Of a stretch of 64,000 nt of DNA, positions 32,480-42,008 are shown in pieces. This DNA is from Sphaerisporangium viridialbum (GTDB lineage: Bacteria; Actinomycetota; Actinomycetes; Streptosporangiales; Streptosporangiaceae). The stretch lies in contig NZ_CP187232.1 in NCBI RefSeq assembly GCF_049674955.1, forward strand, positions 7,688,001 to 7,752,000, in the 5' to 3' direction. The notes below the pieces were generated by a model. It saw only the letters and a list, made by a program, of their open reading frames with translations, was not told the DNA's origin and made no database searches. Made by a program: the position numbers and the translations under genes. Positions within the stretch are counted from its first letter, which is position 1. Every line of letters begins with the position of its first letter.

Positions 32480-33235
32480 ATGACGGAGAACGGGGACGCG
32501 ACTCCTCTCGTCAGAGTCGAGAACGTCAACAAGAACTTCGGTGCCCTTCATGTATTGAAGGACATCAACCTGACGGTCTCCCGGGGGGAGGTCGTCGTGG
32601 TGATCGGCCCTTCCGGGGGCGGTAAGTCGACGCTGTGCCGTGCCATGAACAGGCTGGAGACGATCGACTCCGGCACGATCACCTTCGACGGGAAGCCGCT
32701 TCCCGCCGAGGGGAAGGCACTGGCCAGGCTGAGGTCGGACGTGGGGATGGTGTTCCAGTCCTTCAACCTCTTCGCCCACAAGACGATCCTGGAGAACGTC
32801 ACACTGGGCCCGGTGAAGGTACGCGGCATCTCTCGCGAGCAGGCCGAGAAACGGGGCATGGAGCTGCTCGAACGCGTCGGCATCGCCAGCCAGGCGGGGA
32901 AGTATCCCGCCCAGCTCTCCGGAGGCCAGCAGCAGCGCACGGCCATCGCCCGCGCCCTGGCGATGGACCCGAAGATGATCCTCTTCGACGAGCCGACCTC
33001 GGCGCTGGACCCCGAGATGGTCCAGGAGGTGCTCGACGTCATGATCGGTCTCGCTCGGGACGGCATGACCATGGTGGTCGTCACCCACGAGATGGGCTTC
33101 GCCCGCCGGGCGGCCAACCGTGTCGTGTTCATGTCCGAGGGGCAGATCGTCGAGGAGAACACCCCCGACGAGTTCTTCACCGACCCCCGGACCGACAGGG
33201 CCAAGGACTTCCTGTCCAAGATCCTGACGCACTGA
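32480..33235 (+). CDS. gluA: Amino-acid (glutamate-type) ABC transporter ATPase
   Basis: This 251-aa ATPase energises uptake by the GluBCD components. It has Walker A GPSGGGKST (43-51), Q-loop VFQSFNLFAHKT, signature LSGGQQQRTAIARAL, Walker B MILFDEPTSALDPE and switch VVTHEMGF. This is the polar-amino-acid (PAAT/HisP-GlnQ) type. With gluB, gluC and gluD downstream, it matches the actinobacterial glutamate importer located next to recA/miaB. Substrate specificity is inferred from synteny. Confidence 0.92.
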   Translation: MTENGDATPLVRVENVNKNFGALHVLKDINLTVSRGEVVVVIGPSGGGKSTLCRAMNRLETIDSGTITFDGKPLPAEGKALARLRSDVGMVFQSFNLFAHKTILENVTLGPVKVRGISREQAEKRGMELLERVGIASQAGKYPAQLSGGQQQRTAIARALAMDPKMILFDEPTSALDPEMVQEVLDVMIGLARDGMTMVVVTHEMGFARRAANRVVFMSEGQIVEENTPDEFFTDPRTDRAKDFLSKILTH

Positions 33236-33389
33236 CCAGCACGCCCGTGTACGCACCCGTGCGTCGCGCGACGTCCGTACGAGACCTGTACCTGGCGATC
33301 CGGACGTACGGATCGCACCTTGATCCCGATGCACTGAAGCACTCCATGCCGACAACCGCTCGACACGAAGAAAGCTGAGGTACACGCAT

Positions 33390-34247
33390 ATGCGTTCACG
33401 ACAGATCGGGGCCATCCTCCTATCTGCCGCGGCACTGGCCGGCAGCCTCTCCGCCTGCGGCAGCGGCGGACCCACGACGGCGCTCCAGAAGGCCAAGGAC
33501 GACAAGAAGCTCACCATCGGTGTCAAGTACGACCAGCCCGGCCTGGGCCTGAAGAAGCCCGACGGCACAGTGGAGGGCTTCGACGTCGACGTGGCGAAGT
33601 ACATCGCCAAGGAGCTCGGCGTCCCCGAGAGCGGCATCACCTGGAAGGAAGCGCGCTCGGCCAACCGCGAGACCTTCCTCCAGCAGGGGCAGGTCGACAT
33701 GATCGTCGCGACCTACTCCATCACCGAGGCGCGCAAGCCCAAGGTGACCTTCGGCGGGCCGCTGTACATCGCCCACCAGGACACGCTCGTCCGCGCCGAC
33801 GACACCTCCATCACCTCCCTGGACAGCCTCAAGGGCAAGCGCATCTGCCAGGTGACCGGCTCCAACTCCTGGAAGAACATCGCCGAGGGCACCAACAAGG
33901 AGAACAAGACGGTCGACGTCCAGCTCGTGCCGGCCGGCGCCTACGAGGAGTGCGTCACCAAGCTGAAGGGCAACGCCATCGACGCGGTGACCACCGACGA
34001 CACCATCCTCGCTGGGTTCGCCAAGCGTGAGGGCGGAGCGCTCAAGGTCACCGGCGCCCCGTTCACCGACGAGAAGTACGGCGTCGGCCTGAAGAAGGGC
34101 GACAAGGAGACCTGCGAGGCCGTCAACAAGGCCATCGTCAAGATGTACCAGGACGGGACGATGCAGAAGATCTTCGACACTCACTTCAGCGGAACCGGCC
34201 TGCAGTTCACGGCGACGGGCGCGCCGCCCGCAGAGGGTTGCAGCTGA
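33390..34247 (+). CDS. gluB: Glutamate-type ABC transporter substrate-binding lipoprotein
   Basis: This 285-aa protein has a signal peptide and lipobox LSACG. Its SBP_bac_3 domain contains LTIGVKYDQPGLGLKKPDG, GFDVDVAKYIAKELG, FLQQGQVDMIVATYSITEAR and FGGPLYIAHQDTLVR. A GAGG site precedes the ATG. It captures the amino acid outside the membrane for GluCD. The 154-bp gap after gluA is larger than in the rest of the operon. Confidence 0.92.
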   Translation: MRSRQIGAILLSAAALAGSLSACGSGGPTTALQKAKDDKKLTIGVKYDQPGLGLKKPDGTVEGFDVDVAKYIAKELGVPESGITWKEARSANRETFLQQGQVDMIVATYSITEARKPKVTFGGPLYIAHQDTLVRADDTSITSLDSLKGKRICQVTGSNSWKNIAEGTNKENKTVDVQLVPAGAYEECVTKLKGNAIDAVTTDDTILAGFAKREGGALKVTGAPFTDEKYGVGLKKGDKETCEAVNKAIVKMYQDGTMQKIFDTHFSGTGLQFTATGAPPAEGCS

Positions 34248-34308
34248 TCCATTTCCCCAGCGCCGGTGAGGTCACCTCACCGGCGCTCCCCGTCTCCGGT
34301 GGAGCCCG

Positions 34309-34992
34309 ATGGAATCGCTCTTCGACTTCAGTCCCCTGGTACAGCAGTTCGGTACGATCCTCACAGGCTTCTGGTCGACGATCCGCCTGACCCTCATGAG
34401 CGGGCTGCTGGCGCTGGTCCTCGGCACGATCCTGGTCGCCATGCGGGTGTCTCCGACGCCTGTCCTGCGTGCCGCCGGCACCGTCTACGTCAACATCCTG
34501 CGCAACACCCCCCTCACCCTCGTCCTGCTGCTGTGCGCGCTCGGACTGAGCGACACCCTCCAGCTCACCCTCTCCGGTGACTCGCCCACGAACTACTACT
34601 GGTGGGCGGTGCTGGGGCTGTCGGCGTACACGGCGTCGTTCGTGTGCGAGGCTCTGCGGGCGGGGATGAACACCGTGCCCACCGGCCAGGCCGAGGCGGC
34701 CCGCGCCATCGGGCTCACCTTCCTGCAGTCCCTGCGGCTGGTGGTGCTCCCCCAGGCGTTCCGCTCGGTCATCGCCCCGCTGGGCAGCATCCTGATCGCG
34801 CTCACCAAGAACACCACCATCGTCATCGTCGCCGGCTACATCGAGGCGTCGGCGGTGATGAAGCAGATGTTCGACGACTACGGCGGCACGCTCCCGATCT
34901 TCCTCGGGTTCGCGGCCGGCTACATGGTGCTCACCCTGCCCACCGGCTTCTTCTTCGGCTGGCTCGCCAAGCGGCTGGCGGTGACCCGATGA
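34309..34992 (+). CDS. gluC: Amino-acid ABC transporter permease GluC
   Basis: This 227-aa His/Glu/Gln/Arg-type permease has about five TM helices. The EAA loop is EAARAIGLTFLQSLRLVVLP. The N-terminus FWSTIRLTLMSGLLALVLG and ILRNTPLTLVLLL are typical of the family. GGTGGAG precedes the ATG. It forms a heterodimer with GluD. Confidence 0.92.
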   Translation: MESLFDFSPLVQQFGTILTGFWSTIRLTLMSGLLALVLGTILVAMRVSPTPVLRAAGTVYVNILRNTPLTLVLLLCALGLSDTLQLTLSGDSPTNYYWWAVLGLSAYTASFVCEALRAGMNTVPTGQAEAARAIGLTFLQSLRLVVLPQAFRSVIAPLGSILIALTKNTTIVIVAGYIEASAVMKQMFDDYGGTLPIFLGFAAGYMVLTLPTGFFFGWLAKRLAVTR

Positions 34993-35062
34993 CCGGCCGC
35001 CCGCCATCGACGCCCGTACGGCAGACGCCCGCCCGGCAGCCCGTACGAGAGGAGGGGGACGC

Positions 35063-35938
35063 GTGAGCGCCAACGTCCTTTTCGACGTGCCGGGTCCCCG
35101 CGCACGTCTGCGCAACAACATCCTGACCCTGGTCTCCGCCGTGGTGATCCTCGCCGTCGCCTACCTGCTGATCAAGGCGCTGGCCGACAAGGGGCAGTTC
35201 GCCGGCAAGATGTGGGAGCCGTTCCTGCGAGGGGACGTCTGGACCGGGCAGATCATCCCCGGCATCATCGCCACGCTGCAGGCCGCGGTCGTCTCGGCCC
35301 TGCTCGCGCTGGTCTTCGGCGTCGTCTTCGGGCTGGGCAGGCTCTCGGAGCACTCCTGGATCCGCATGCCCGCCGGCGCGGTGGTGGAGTTCTTCCGCGC
35401 GATCCCGCTGCTTCTGCTGATCTTCTTCGCGCAGGCCGGCCCGGCGACGATCAGCGGCTACACCGTCAGCGTGCCGGCCTTCGCCGCCGTGGTCATCGGC
35501 CTGACGCTCTACAACGGGTCGGTGCTCGCCGAGGTGTTCCGCGCGGGCATCCTTTCTGTGCCGCGCGGGCAGTCGGAGGCGGGCTACTCCCTCGGGCTGC
35601 GCAAGGGCGGGGTCATGCGGCTCATCCTGCTGCCGCAGGCCACCACGGCCATGATGCCCGCCATCGTGAGCCAGATGGTCGTCCTGCTCAAGGACACCGC
35701 GCTCGGGTGGGTCATCGCCTACGAGGAGCTGCTGAACTACGGGCTCAAGCAGATCCCGTCCAACTTCGGCAACCTCATCCCGAGCGCGATCGTCATCTCG
35801 GTGGTCTACATCGCGATCAACCTGGTGCTCAGCTACATCGCCACCAGGCTGGAACGGCGGAGCAGGCGCAGCCGCCGTACGACCGCGACGGTGGTCGGCG
35901 CGCCTGCCGCCGTGGGCGTCGGCACGGGCGCCGAGTGA
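35063..35938 (+). CDS. gluD: Amino-acid ABC transporter permease GluD
   Basis: This 291-aa permease is longer than GluC owing to an N-terminal TM hairpin and C-terminal Arg-rich tail. EAA-type loop: SEAGYSLGLRKGGVMRLILLP. Family motif VEFFRAIPLLLLIFF is present. The start is GTG 35063 with a strong GGAGGGGG site. The 3' end encodes a low-complexity Arg/Ala tail. Confidence 0.92.
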   Translation: MSANVLFDVPGPRARLRNNILTLVSAVVILAVAYLLIKALADKGQFAGKMWEPFLRGDVWTGQIIPGIIATLQAAVVSALLALVFGVVFGLGRLSEHSWIRMPAGAVVEFFRAIPLLLLIFFAQAGPATISGYTVSVPAFAAVVIGLTLYNGSVLAEVFRAGILSVPRGQSEAGYSLGLRKGGVMRLILLPQATTAMMPAIVSQMVVLLKDTALGWVIAYEELLNYGLKQIPSNFGNLIPSAIVISVVYIAINLVLSYIATRLERRSRRSRRTTATVVGAPAAVGVGTGAE

Positions 35939-36025
35939 GCACCGCGCCCGCCGTACGACGAGTGGGCAGGTAAAGGTTCGACCTGATCGCGGGTGGGGGC
36001 CACGCGAGGCGGCTTCAATACTGCG

Positions 36026-36856
36026 ATGAGCAGGACGCCGCCCGCCGCACCCCCGCCCGCGCCGACTCGCGGGCCCCTGCTCGCGACGGCGCTGCTGCTC
36101 ACGCTCGCGACGGTCCTGACCGGCTGCGGAGGCGGCCACGGCACCCTGGTCGTCGGGGTGCGCCCCGGCCGGCCGGGGCTCACCGACCGCCTCCCGGCCG
36201 GCGGCTACACCGGGTTCGAGATCGACGTCGCCCGATATGTCGCCAGGCGGCTGGGCTACCGCGACGACCAGGTGAGCTACGTCGAGCTCGGGCCCGAGCC
36301 CGCGGGCGCGAAGGCCGACCTGACCATGGGCGTGCCGCTGGCGAAGCGCCGGGACGCCGTGGGGCTGCTTTCCGGGCCGTACCTGGTCTCGGGCCAGGAC
36401 ATCCTGACCCGGGCGAGCGATCTGTCCATCCGGCGCCTCAGGGACCTCACGCAGAAGAGGGTCTGCACCGGCTCCCCCGGCCCTCTGGTGGCGAGGTTCG
36501 GCGTGGCGTGGCAGCGGGCGTTCCTCATCACCTCGACCGTGGAGGACTGCGTGCGGATGCTCGCCGCCCGGCGGGTGCACGCCGTCACCGACGACGCGGT
36601 GGTGCTCTCCGGTCTCGCCGGCGCCTCGCCGGGGTCCTTCCGGCTCGTCGGCCACACGTTCTCGCGCGACAAGTACGGCATAGCGGTGCGTAAGGACAGC
36701 GGAGATCTGCACACCCAGGTCGACGACGCCCTGCGCGCCATGTTCGACGACGGCACGTGGCGGCGCGTGGTGATCGATCATCTGGGCCTGCTGGCGGCGA
36801 AATATACGACTCCACCCGCTTTGGAGAAGTACTCGAGAACACGATCAGCGCCGTAG
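36026..36856 (+). CDS. GluB-like substrate-binding lipoprotein (second copy)
   Basis: This 276-aa lipoprotein (lipobox LTGCG) has a diverged SBP_bac_3 domain: GTLVVGVRPGRPGL, GFEIDVARYVARRLG, YLVSGQDILTRASD and FSRDKYGIAVRKDSGD parallel GluB block by block. It lies 87 bp after gluD and likely joins that transcript. It may deliver a second ligand to GluCD or act as a sensor. Key differences in ligand-contact blocks (NRETF and GQVDM absent) suggest altered specificity. The ATG at 36026 is chosen over an upstream ATG at 35993, as it precedes the signal peptide more closely. Confidence 0.82.
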   Translation: MSRTPPAAPPPAPTRGPLLATALLLTLATVLTGCGGGHGTLVVGVRPGRPGLTDRLPAGGYTGFEIDVARYVARRLGYRDDQVSYVELGPEPAGAKADLTMGVPLAKRRDAVGLLSGPYLVSGQDILTRASDLSIRRLRDLTQKRVCTGSPGPLVARFGVAWQRAFLITSTVEDCVRMLAARRVHAVTDDAVVLSGLAGASPGSFRLVGHTFSRDKYGIAVRKDSGDLHTQVDDALRAMFDDGTWRRVVIDHLGLLAAKYTTPPALEKYSRTRSAP

Positions 36857-36894
36857 CGGTCACACGCCGGGGTGTTTTCCGGCAGGATTCGGCT

Positions 36895-38802
36895 ATGCCC
36901 CCCGAGCGCACGTCCGGGCACCCGGCCTTGCCGTTTGGTGCCTGGCCCTCGCCGATCTCCACCTCAGACGTCGTCCGTGCCGGGCTGCGGCCCGGATACC
37001 CGGCCGTCCTGGGCGAGGAGGTCTGGTGGGAGGAGGATCGCCCCGCCGAAGGCGGGCGGCGCACCATCGTCCACCGTGCCCCCGACGGCACCCGCCGCGA
37101 GCTGCTTCCCGCCCCCTGGGACGCCCGCACCCGCGTCCACGAGTACGGCGGCCGGTCGTACGCCGTCGCGCCCGGGGTGGGGGTGGTGTTCGCCAACCAC
37201 TCCGACCAGCGGCTCTACGTCGTGCCCGCCGACGGCTTACCGGGCGGCTCCCGCCCGCTGGCCATCACCCCCGAGCCCGAGCCGCCGTCCGGCCTGCGCT
37301 ACGCCGACCTCGTCGTCCACGGCGACGAGGTGTGGTGCGTGCAGGAGCGCCACACCGGCGGCAAGGTGGTCCGGTCGATCGTGTCGGTCCCGCTGCGCGG
37401 TGGCGGGGAGCCCAGGCAGCGGGTGACCGGCAGCGACTTCTACGCCTTCCCCGCCATCTCCCCCGACGGCGAGCATCTCGCCTACATCTGCTGGGACCAC
37501 CCGCGCATGCCGTGGGTCGGCACCGAGCTCCGCGTCACCAGGCTCGACCGCGGCGATTCGTGGCGCGTCAAGGGCGGCCCGTCGGAGTCCGTGCTCGCCC
37601 CCCGCTGGAAGGACGACCACACCCTCTACCTGATCTCCGACGAGTCCGGCTGGTGGAACCTCCACGAGGCCGGGCTCGACGGCGCCTCGTCGCGGGCGCT
37701 CTTCCCCGCCGAGGAGGAGTTCGCCTGGGCGCTCACCGAGCTGGGCGGCGCGCCGTACGCCGTCCTCGGCGACGGCCGGCTCGCGGTCCTGCACGGCCGG
37801 GGGGACATGCGGCTCGCGATCCTCGATCCGCGCACCGGGGTCCTCACCGAGCCCGACCTGCCCTACGACGGCTGGGTGCCCTGCCTCAGCGCCGACGGCT
37901 CCACCCTGTGCGGCATCGCCTACGGGCCTACGATCCCCCGTTCGGTGGTGCGGCTGGACACCGCCACCGGGCTGGCCGAAGGGCTGCGGCGCGACGTCGG
38001 CGAGCTGCCCGACGTCGCCTACCTCCCGGTCCCCCGGTCCGTGGAGATCCACAGCCGGTTCGGGCGGCGCGTGCACGCGTACGTCTACCCGCCCGCCAAC
38101 CCGGCCGTGCGGACGGGCGAGGCCGCGCCGCCGTACGTCGTCTTCGTGCACGGGGGGCCGACGGCGCACAGCATCACCGCGCTCGACCTGCGGAAGGCCT
38201 TCCTCACCAGCCGCGGCATCGGCATCATCGACGTGAACTACGGCGGCTCCACCGGGTACGGCCGCGCCTACCGCGACCGCCTGAAGGGGCACTGGGGCGT
38301 CATCGACGTCGAGGACACCATCGCCGCCGCCGAGTGGCTGCTCTCCGACGGCCACGCCGACCCCGCGCGCATCGCCATCCGCGGCGGCAGCGCCGGCGGC
38401 TGGACGGCCATGGCCTCCTGCTGCGCCTCAGGGCTGTTCTGCGGCGGCGTCTCCATCGCGGGCATCAGCGCGCTGGCGCCCCTCACCGCCTCGACGCACG
38501 ACTTCGAGTCGCGCTATGTCGAGTGGCTGGTGGGCCCGGAGGACCCGCTCCTGTACGCCGCACGGGAGCCGCTGGCGAAGTCCGGCCAGGTCGACTGCCC
38601 GATGCTGCTGATGCAGGGTCAGGACGACCTTGTGGTGCCCCCGGCGCAGTCGGAGGCGTTCGTGGCGGCCCTCACCGAGCGCGGCGTGCCGTGCACCTAC
38701 CTCGCCTTCGAGGGGGAGGCACACGGCTTCCGCAGAGCCGAGACCAGGAGCGCCGCCCTCGCCGCCGAGCTGGCCTTCTACCAGCAGCTCTTCCGCGCCT
38801 GA
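36895..38802 (+). CDS. S9-family prolyl-oligopeptidase-like peptidase
   Basis: This 635-aa protein has an N-terminal beta-propeller (~residues 60-370, with repeats like YAFPAISPDGEHLAYICWDHP and SESVLAPRWKDDHTLYLIS) and an alpha/beta-hydrolase domain. The nucleophile is Ser in IRGGSAGGWTAMA, the acid Asp in MQGQDDLVVPP, and the His in EGEAHGF. No signal peptide, so cytoplasmic. The domain order is that of dipeptidyl-peptidase/acylaminoacyl-peptidases. The ATG at 36895 has GGCAGG 8 nt upstream. The 3' end runs into a 40-bp tandem repeat. Confidence 0.93.
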   Translation: MPPERTSGHPALPFGAWPSPISTSDVVRAGLRPGYPAVLGEEVWWEEDRPAEGGRRTIVHRAPDGTRRELLPAPWDARTRVHEYGGRSYAVAPGVGVVFANHSDQRLYVVPADGLPGGSRPLAITPEPEPPSGLRYADLVVHGDEVWCVQERHTGGKVVRSIVSVPLRGGGEPRQRVTGSDFYAFPAISPDGEHLAYICWDHPRMPWVGTELRVTRLDRGDSWRVKGGPSESVLAPRWKDDHTLYLISDESGWWNLHEAGLDGASSRALFPAEEEFAWALTELGGAPYAVLGDGRLAVLHGRGDMRLAILDPRTGVLTEPDLPYDGWVPCLSADGSTLCGIAYGPTIPRSVVRLDTATGLAEGLRRDVGELPDVAYLPVPRSVEIHSRFGRRVHAYVYPPANPAVRTGEAAPPYVVFVHGGPTAHSITALDLRKAFLTSRGIGIIDVNYGGSTGYGRAYRDRLKGHWGVIDVEDTIAAAEWLLSDGHADPARIAIRGGSAGGWTAMASCCASGLFCGGVSIAGISALAPLTASTHDFESRYVEWLVGPEDPLLYAAREPLAKSGQVDCPMLLMQGQDDLVVPPAQSEAFVAALTERGVPCTYLAFEGEAHGFRRAETRSAALAAELAFYQQLFRA

Positions 38803-38810
38803 AAGGCGGG

Positions 38811-38956
38811 CTCATGGCGCAGGGGCTTTCAGGGGCTCAGGGGCTCGTGGCTCATGGCGCAGGGGCTTTCAGGGGCTCGGGGGCTCGTGGCGCAGGGGCT
38901 TTCAGGGGCTCGGGGGCTCGTGGCTCATGGCGCAGGGGCTTTCAGGGGCTCGGGGC
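38811..38956 (+). repeat. 40-bp tandem repeats between the S9 peptidase and rny
   Basis: Units begin at 38811 and 38851 (40 bp each), then a 33-bp unit lacking CTCATGG at 38891, then 38924. The common core is GGCGCAGGGGCTTTCAGGGG. The array fills nearly the whole gap between two convergent genes and touches the rny stop codon. Confidence 0.9.
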
Positions 38957-40576
38957 TCAGCGGGCGAACTCCGTGGCGCGGGACTCGCGCACGACGGTGA
39001 TGCGGATCTGGCCGGGGTAGGTCAGCTCCTCCTCCACCTGCTTGGCCACGTCACGGGCGATCACCTGGGCCTGGATGTCGTCGATCGCCTCCGGCTTGAC
39101 CATGACCCTGATCTCCCGGCCCGCCTGCATGGCGAAGACCTTCTCCACCCCGTCGTACGACTGGGCGATCTCCTCCAGCCGCTCCAGCCGCTTGACGTAC
39201 GCCTCCAGCGACTCCCTGCGCGCCCCCGGACGGCTGCCGCTGATCGCGTCGGCGGCCTGGGTCAGCACCGCCTCGACCGTGCGGACCTCCACCTCGTTGT
39301 GGTGGGCCTCGATGGCGTGCACGACGTCCTCGTGCTCGCCGTACCGCCGGGCGATCTCGGCGCCGATGAGGGCGTGGCTGCCCTCGACCTCGTGGGTGAG
39401 TGCCTTGCCGATGTCGTGCAGCACGGTGCAGCGCTTGAGCAGCATGGCGTCAAGGCGCAGCTCGGAGGCCATGATGCCCGCGATGTGCGCCGACTCGATG
39501 AGGTGCTTGAGCACGTTCTGCCCGTAGGAGGTGCGGTAGCGGAGCTGGCCGAGCAGGGTGATCAGCTCGGGGTGCATGTCGGTGATGCCCAGCTCGACCA
39601 GGGCGTCCTCACCGGCCCGCACGCACAGGTCCTTCACCTCGTCCTTGCTGCGCTCGTAGGCCTCCTCGATGCGCTGCGGGTGGATGCGCCCGTCGAGGAC
39701 GAGCTTCTCCAGGGTCAGCCTGCCGGTCTCGCGGCGCACCGGGTCGAAGCACGACAGCAGGACGGCTTCCGGGGTGTCGTCGATGATTAGGTTGACGCCG
39801 GTGGTCGACTCGAAGGCCCTGATGTTGCGGCCCTCCCGGCCGATGATGCGGCCCTTCATCTCGTCGCCGGGCAGGTGCAGGACGCTGACCACCGACTCGG
39901 CCGTCTGCTCGGTGGCCACCCGCTGCACGGCCAGGGTGACGATCTTGCAGGCGCGCTTCTCGCCCTCCTTGCGGGCCTCGCTCTCGATCTCCCGGATGAT
40001 CAGCGCGGCCTCGCGCTTGGCCTGGTTCTCGATGGTCATCACGAGCTCGGACTTCGCCTGGTCGGCGGTCAGCCCGGCGACCCGCTCCAGGACCTCGCGG
40101 CGCTTCTCCTCGACCTGGTCGAGCTCCGCGCGCCGGTCGGCGAGCTCGCTCTCGGTCTCGGCGAGCTTCCTGCCCCGCTCTGCCTGCCCTCGGGCCTCCT
40201 CGTCGAGCCGCTGCTCGCGCTCGGCCAGGCGGTTCTCCCTGCGTTCGAGGTCGGCCCTGAGCTCCTTGAGCTCGTTCTTGAGCGAGCGGGTCTCCTCCTC
40301 GACCTCCTTGCGCATCCGTAAGGCGGCCTCGGCGGCGACTTCGGCCCTCCTGAGCACTTCCCCCGCGTCGGACTCCGCCTTGACCCTGATCTCCGCGCCC
40401 TCGCGGCGCGCCGTCTCGAGCTCGGCGTTGAGGTCGGCGACCTCCTCCGGCGACGGTCCACGCTTGGCGGCCCGGTCCCCGCCGGTACGGCGTATCAGCA
40501 CAGCAAGCGCGACAATCGCGACAATCGCCAGCAGGACAACGGCTATCGCCAGCATGATCACGACTGTCGAATTCAT
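38957..40576 (-). CDS. rny: Ribonuclease Y
   Basis: RNase Y is a membrane-anchored endoribonuclease that starts mRNA decay. The 539-aa protein has an N-terminal TM helix (~6-27), a long Glu/Arg-rich coiled coil (~45-210), KH domain GRIIGREGRNIRAFE, and HD domain with LKRCTVLHDIGKALTHEVEG (metal-binding HD pair). A GAGGAGGGG site precedes the ATG at 40576. It lies between recX and miaB on the same strand, as in other actinobacteria. Confidence 0.96.
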   Translation of the reverse strand: MNSTVVIMLAIAVVLLAIVAIVALAVLIRRTGGDRAAKRGPSPEEVADLNAELETARREGAEIRVKAESDAGEVLRRAEVAAEAALRMRKEVEEETRSLKNELKELRADLERRENRLAEREQRLDEEARGQAERGRKLAETESELADRRAELDQVEEKRREVLERVAGLTADQAKSELVMTIENQAKREAALIIREIESEARKEGEKRACKIVTLAVQRVATEQTAESVVSVLHLPGDEMKGRIIGREGRNIRAFESTTGVNLIIDDTPEAVLLSCFDPVRRETGRLTLEKLVLDGRIHPQRIEEAYERSKDEVKDLCVRAGEDALVELGITDMHPELITLLGQLRYRTSYGQNVLKHLIESAHIAGIMASELRLDAMLLKRCTVLHDIGKALTHEVEGSHALIGAEIARRYGEHEDVVHAIEAHHNEVEVRTVEAVLTQAADAISGSRPGARRESLEAYVKRLERLEEIAQSYDGVEKVFAMQAGREIRVMVKPEAIDDIQAQVIARDVAKQVEEELTYPGQIRITVVRESRATEFAR

Positions 40577-41042
40577 GCGCGCCCACCCCTCCTCGCGTCG
40601 CGAGCATCAGCACGCGAGGGGTCACACGCACAGCACGGACCGGTCCGACCGGGCGATTGTGGTCAGACGAATATGTCCAACGTCCAGGTGCCGAGGCATC
40701 TGTCCGCTGCGAGAGATCAGTCTTGATCGTCCGGCATACACCGTTATGGCAATCCGCACTGCGCGGAGTAACTCCTCACTGTGGTCGAGATTAAGCGTCA
40801 GAGAGGTAACGAGCAAGCAAAGTCCGCCCGTCAAGCTACTTTTGCCCTCTCGCCCGAGCTAGTTCACGGTCGCCGCGAGCGCCCTCGTGCCCGATAAATC
40901 CCGCTATGCAGCCTAAAGAGCGAAATATGATCATAAGGGGGTGAGTGGGGCTGCGACGGTGCGGTCGTCTGGCTCACGGCCGGATTCAGAAGATTTTCCG
41001 GGCAGGCGGCACGATCCCGGGACGGGCGGGTATGGGGCGGCC
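40577..41042. other. 466-bp divergent promoter region of rny and the F420 oxidoreductase gene
   Basis: No gene is visible. It contains an AT-rich stretch with TATGATCATA (40926-40935), whose TATGAT could be a -10 for the plus-strand gene. The half next to rny has the long leader and ribosome site. Clear -35 elements are not seen on either strand. Confidence 0.4.
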
Positions 41043-42008
41043 ATGGCACAGATCGGTTACACGCTTATGTGCGAGCAGGCCCCGCCCAAGCAGCTCGTCG
41101 ACGACGCCGTGAGCGCCGAACGCGCGGGGTTCGACTACGAGACCATCTCCGACCACTACTTTCCCTGGCTGGAGGAGATGGGTCACTCGCCGTACGCCTG
41201 GTCGGTGCTCGGTGCCGTCGCGCAGGCGACCGAGCGCATCCCGCTGATGACCTACGTCACCTGCCCGATCATGCGCTACCACCCCACGGTGGTGGCCCAG
41301 AAGGCCGCGACCATGGGCGCCCTGTCGGACGGACGCTTCACGCTCGGGCTCGGCGCGGGAGAGAATCTCAACGAGCACGTGGTCGGCAGCGGCTGGCCCC
41401 CGGTGAACATCCGCCACGAGATGTTCGGCGAGGCCATCGAGATCATCCAGGCCCTGTTCGGCGGGGAGTACATCAGCTATCGCGGCGATCACTTCACCGT
41501 CGACTCGGCCAAGCTCTACGACCTGCCGGACGAGCCGGTGCCGGTCGGCATCGCCGCCTCCGGACGGCAGTCGGTGGACCTCGCGGCGGAGTACGGCGAC
41601 GCCCTGATCGCCACCGAGCCGGACGCGGACCTCGTGGAGCGCTTCCGGGTGTCGGGAGGCGCGGACAAGCCGATCTACGGCCAGCTCGTGGTCTCCTACG
41701 ACACCGACGCCGAGGCCGCCAAGGAGCGGGCCCACCGCCTGTGGAAGTGGTTCCCCGCCGGCTGGAAGGTGCTGGCGGAGCTGCCTGGCCCGGTGAACTT
41801 CGCGGCCTACGCGCAGTTCGTACGGCCCGATGACGTGGCGAAGCACGTGCCCTGCGGCTCGGACGTCGACGCGGTGGTGCAGGCGGTCAAGGAGTTCACC
41901 GACGCCGGGTTCACCCACGTGGCCCTGGTGCAGGCCGGCGCGGACCACCAGCGCGAGTTCCTGGGCTGGGCCGAAAAAGAACTCCTCCCCGCCCTCCGCC
42001 ACCTCTGA
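41043..42008 (+). CDS. LLM-class F420-dependent oxidoreductase (FGD-like)
   Basis: This 321-aa protein is a luciferase-like TIM barrel of the F420-dependent G6PDH-like family (TIGR03557-type): ERAGFDYETISDHYFPWLEE, MTYVTCPIMRYHPTVVAQKA and LGLGAGENLNEHVVGSGWP. It likely uses deazaflavin F420, abundant in actinobacteria. The real substrate may not be glucose-6-phosphate. I use the ATG at 41043 because homologues begin near MAQIGY; a frame from 40941 adds 34 unlikely residues. The last 12 nt are the first unit of a 34-bp tandem array. Confidence 0.88.
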   Translation: MAQIGYTLMCEQAPPKQLVDDAVSAERAGFDYETISDHYFPWLEEMGHSPYAWSVLGAVAQATERIPLMTYVTCPIMRYHPTVVAQKAATMGALSDGRFTLGLGAGENLNEHVVGSGWPPVNIRHEMFGEAIEIIQALFGGEYISYRGDHFTVDSAKLYDLPDEPVPVGIAASGRQSVDLAAEYGDALIATEPDADLVERFRVSGGADKPIYGQLVVSYDTDAEAAKERAHRLWKWFPAGWKVLAELPGPVNFAAYAQFVRPDDVAKHVPCGSDVDAVVQAVKEFTDAGFTHVALVQAGADHQREFLGWAEKELLPALRHL

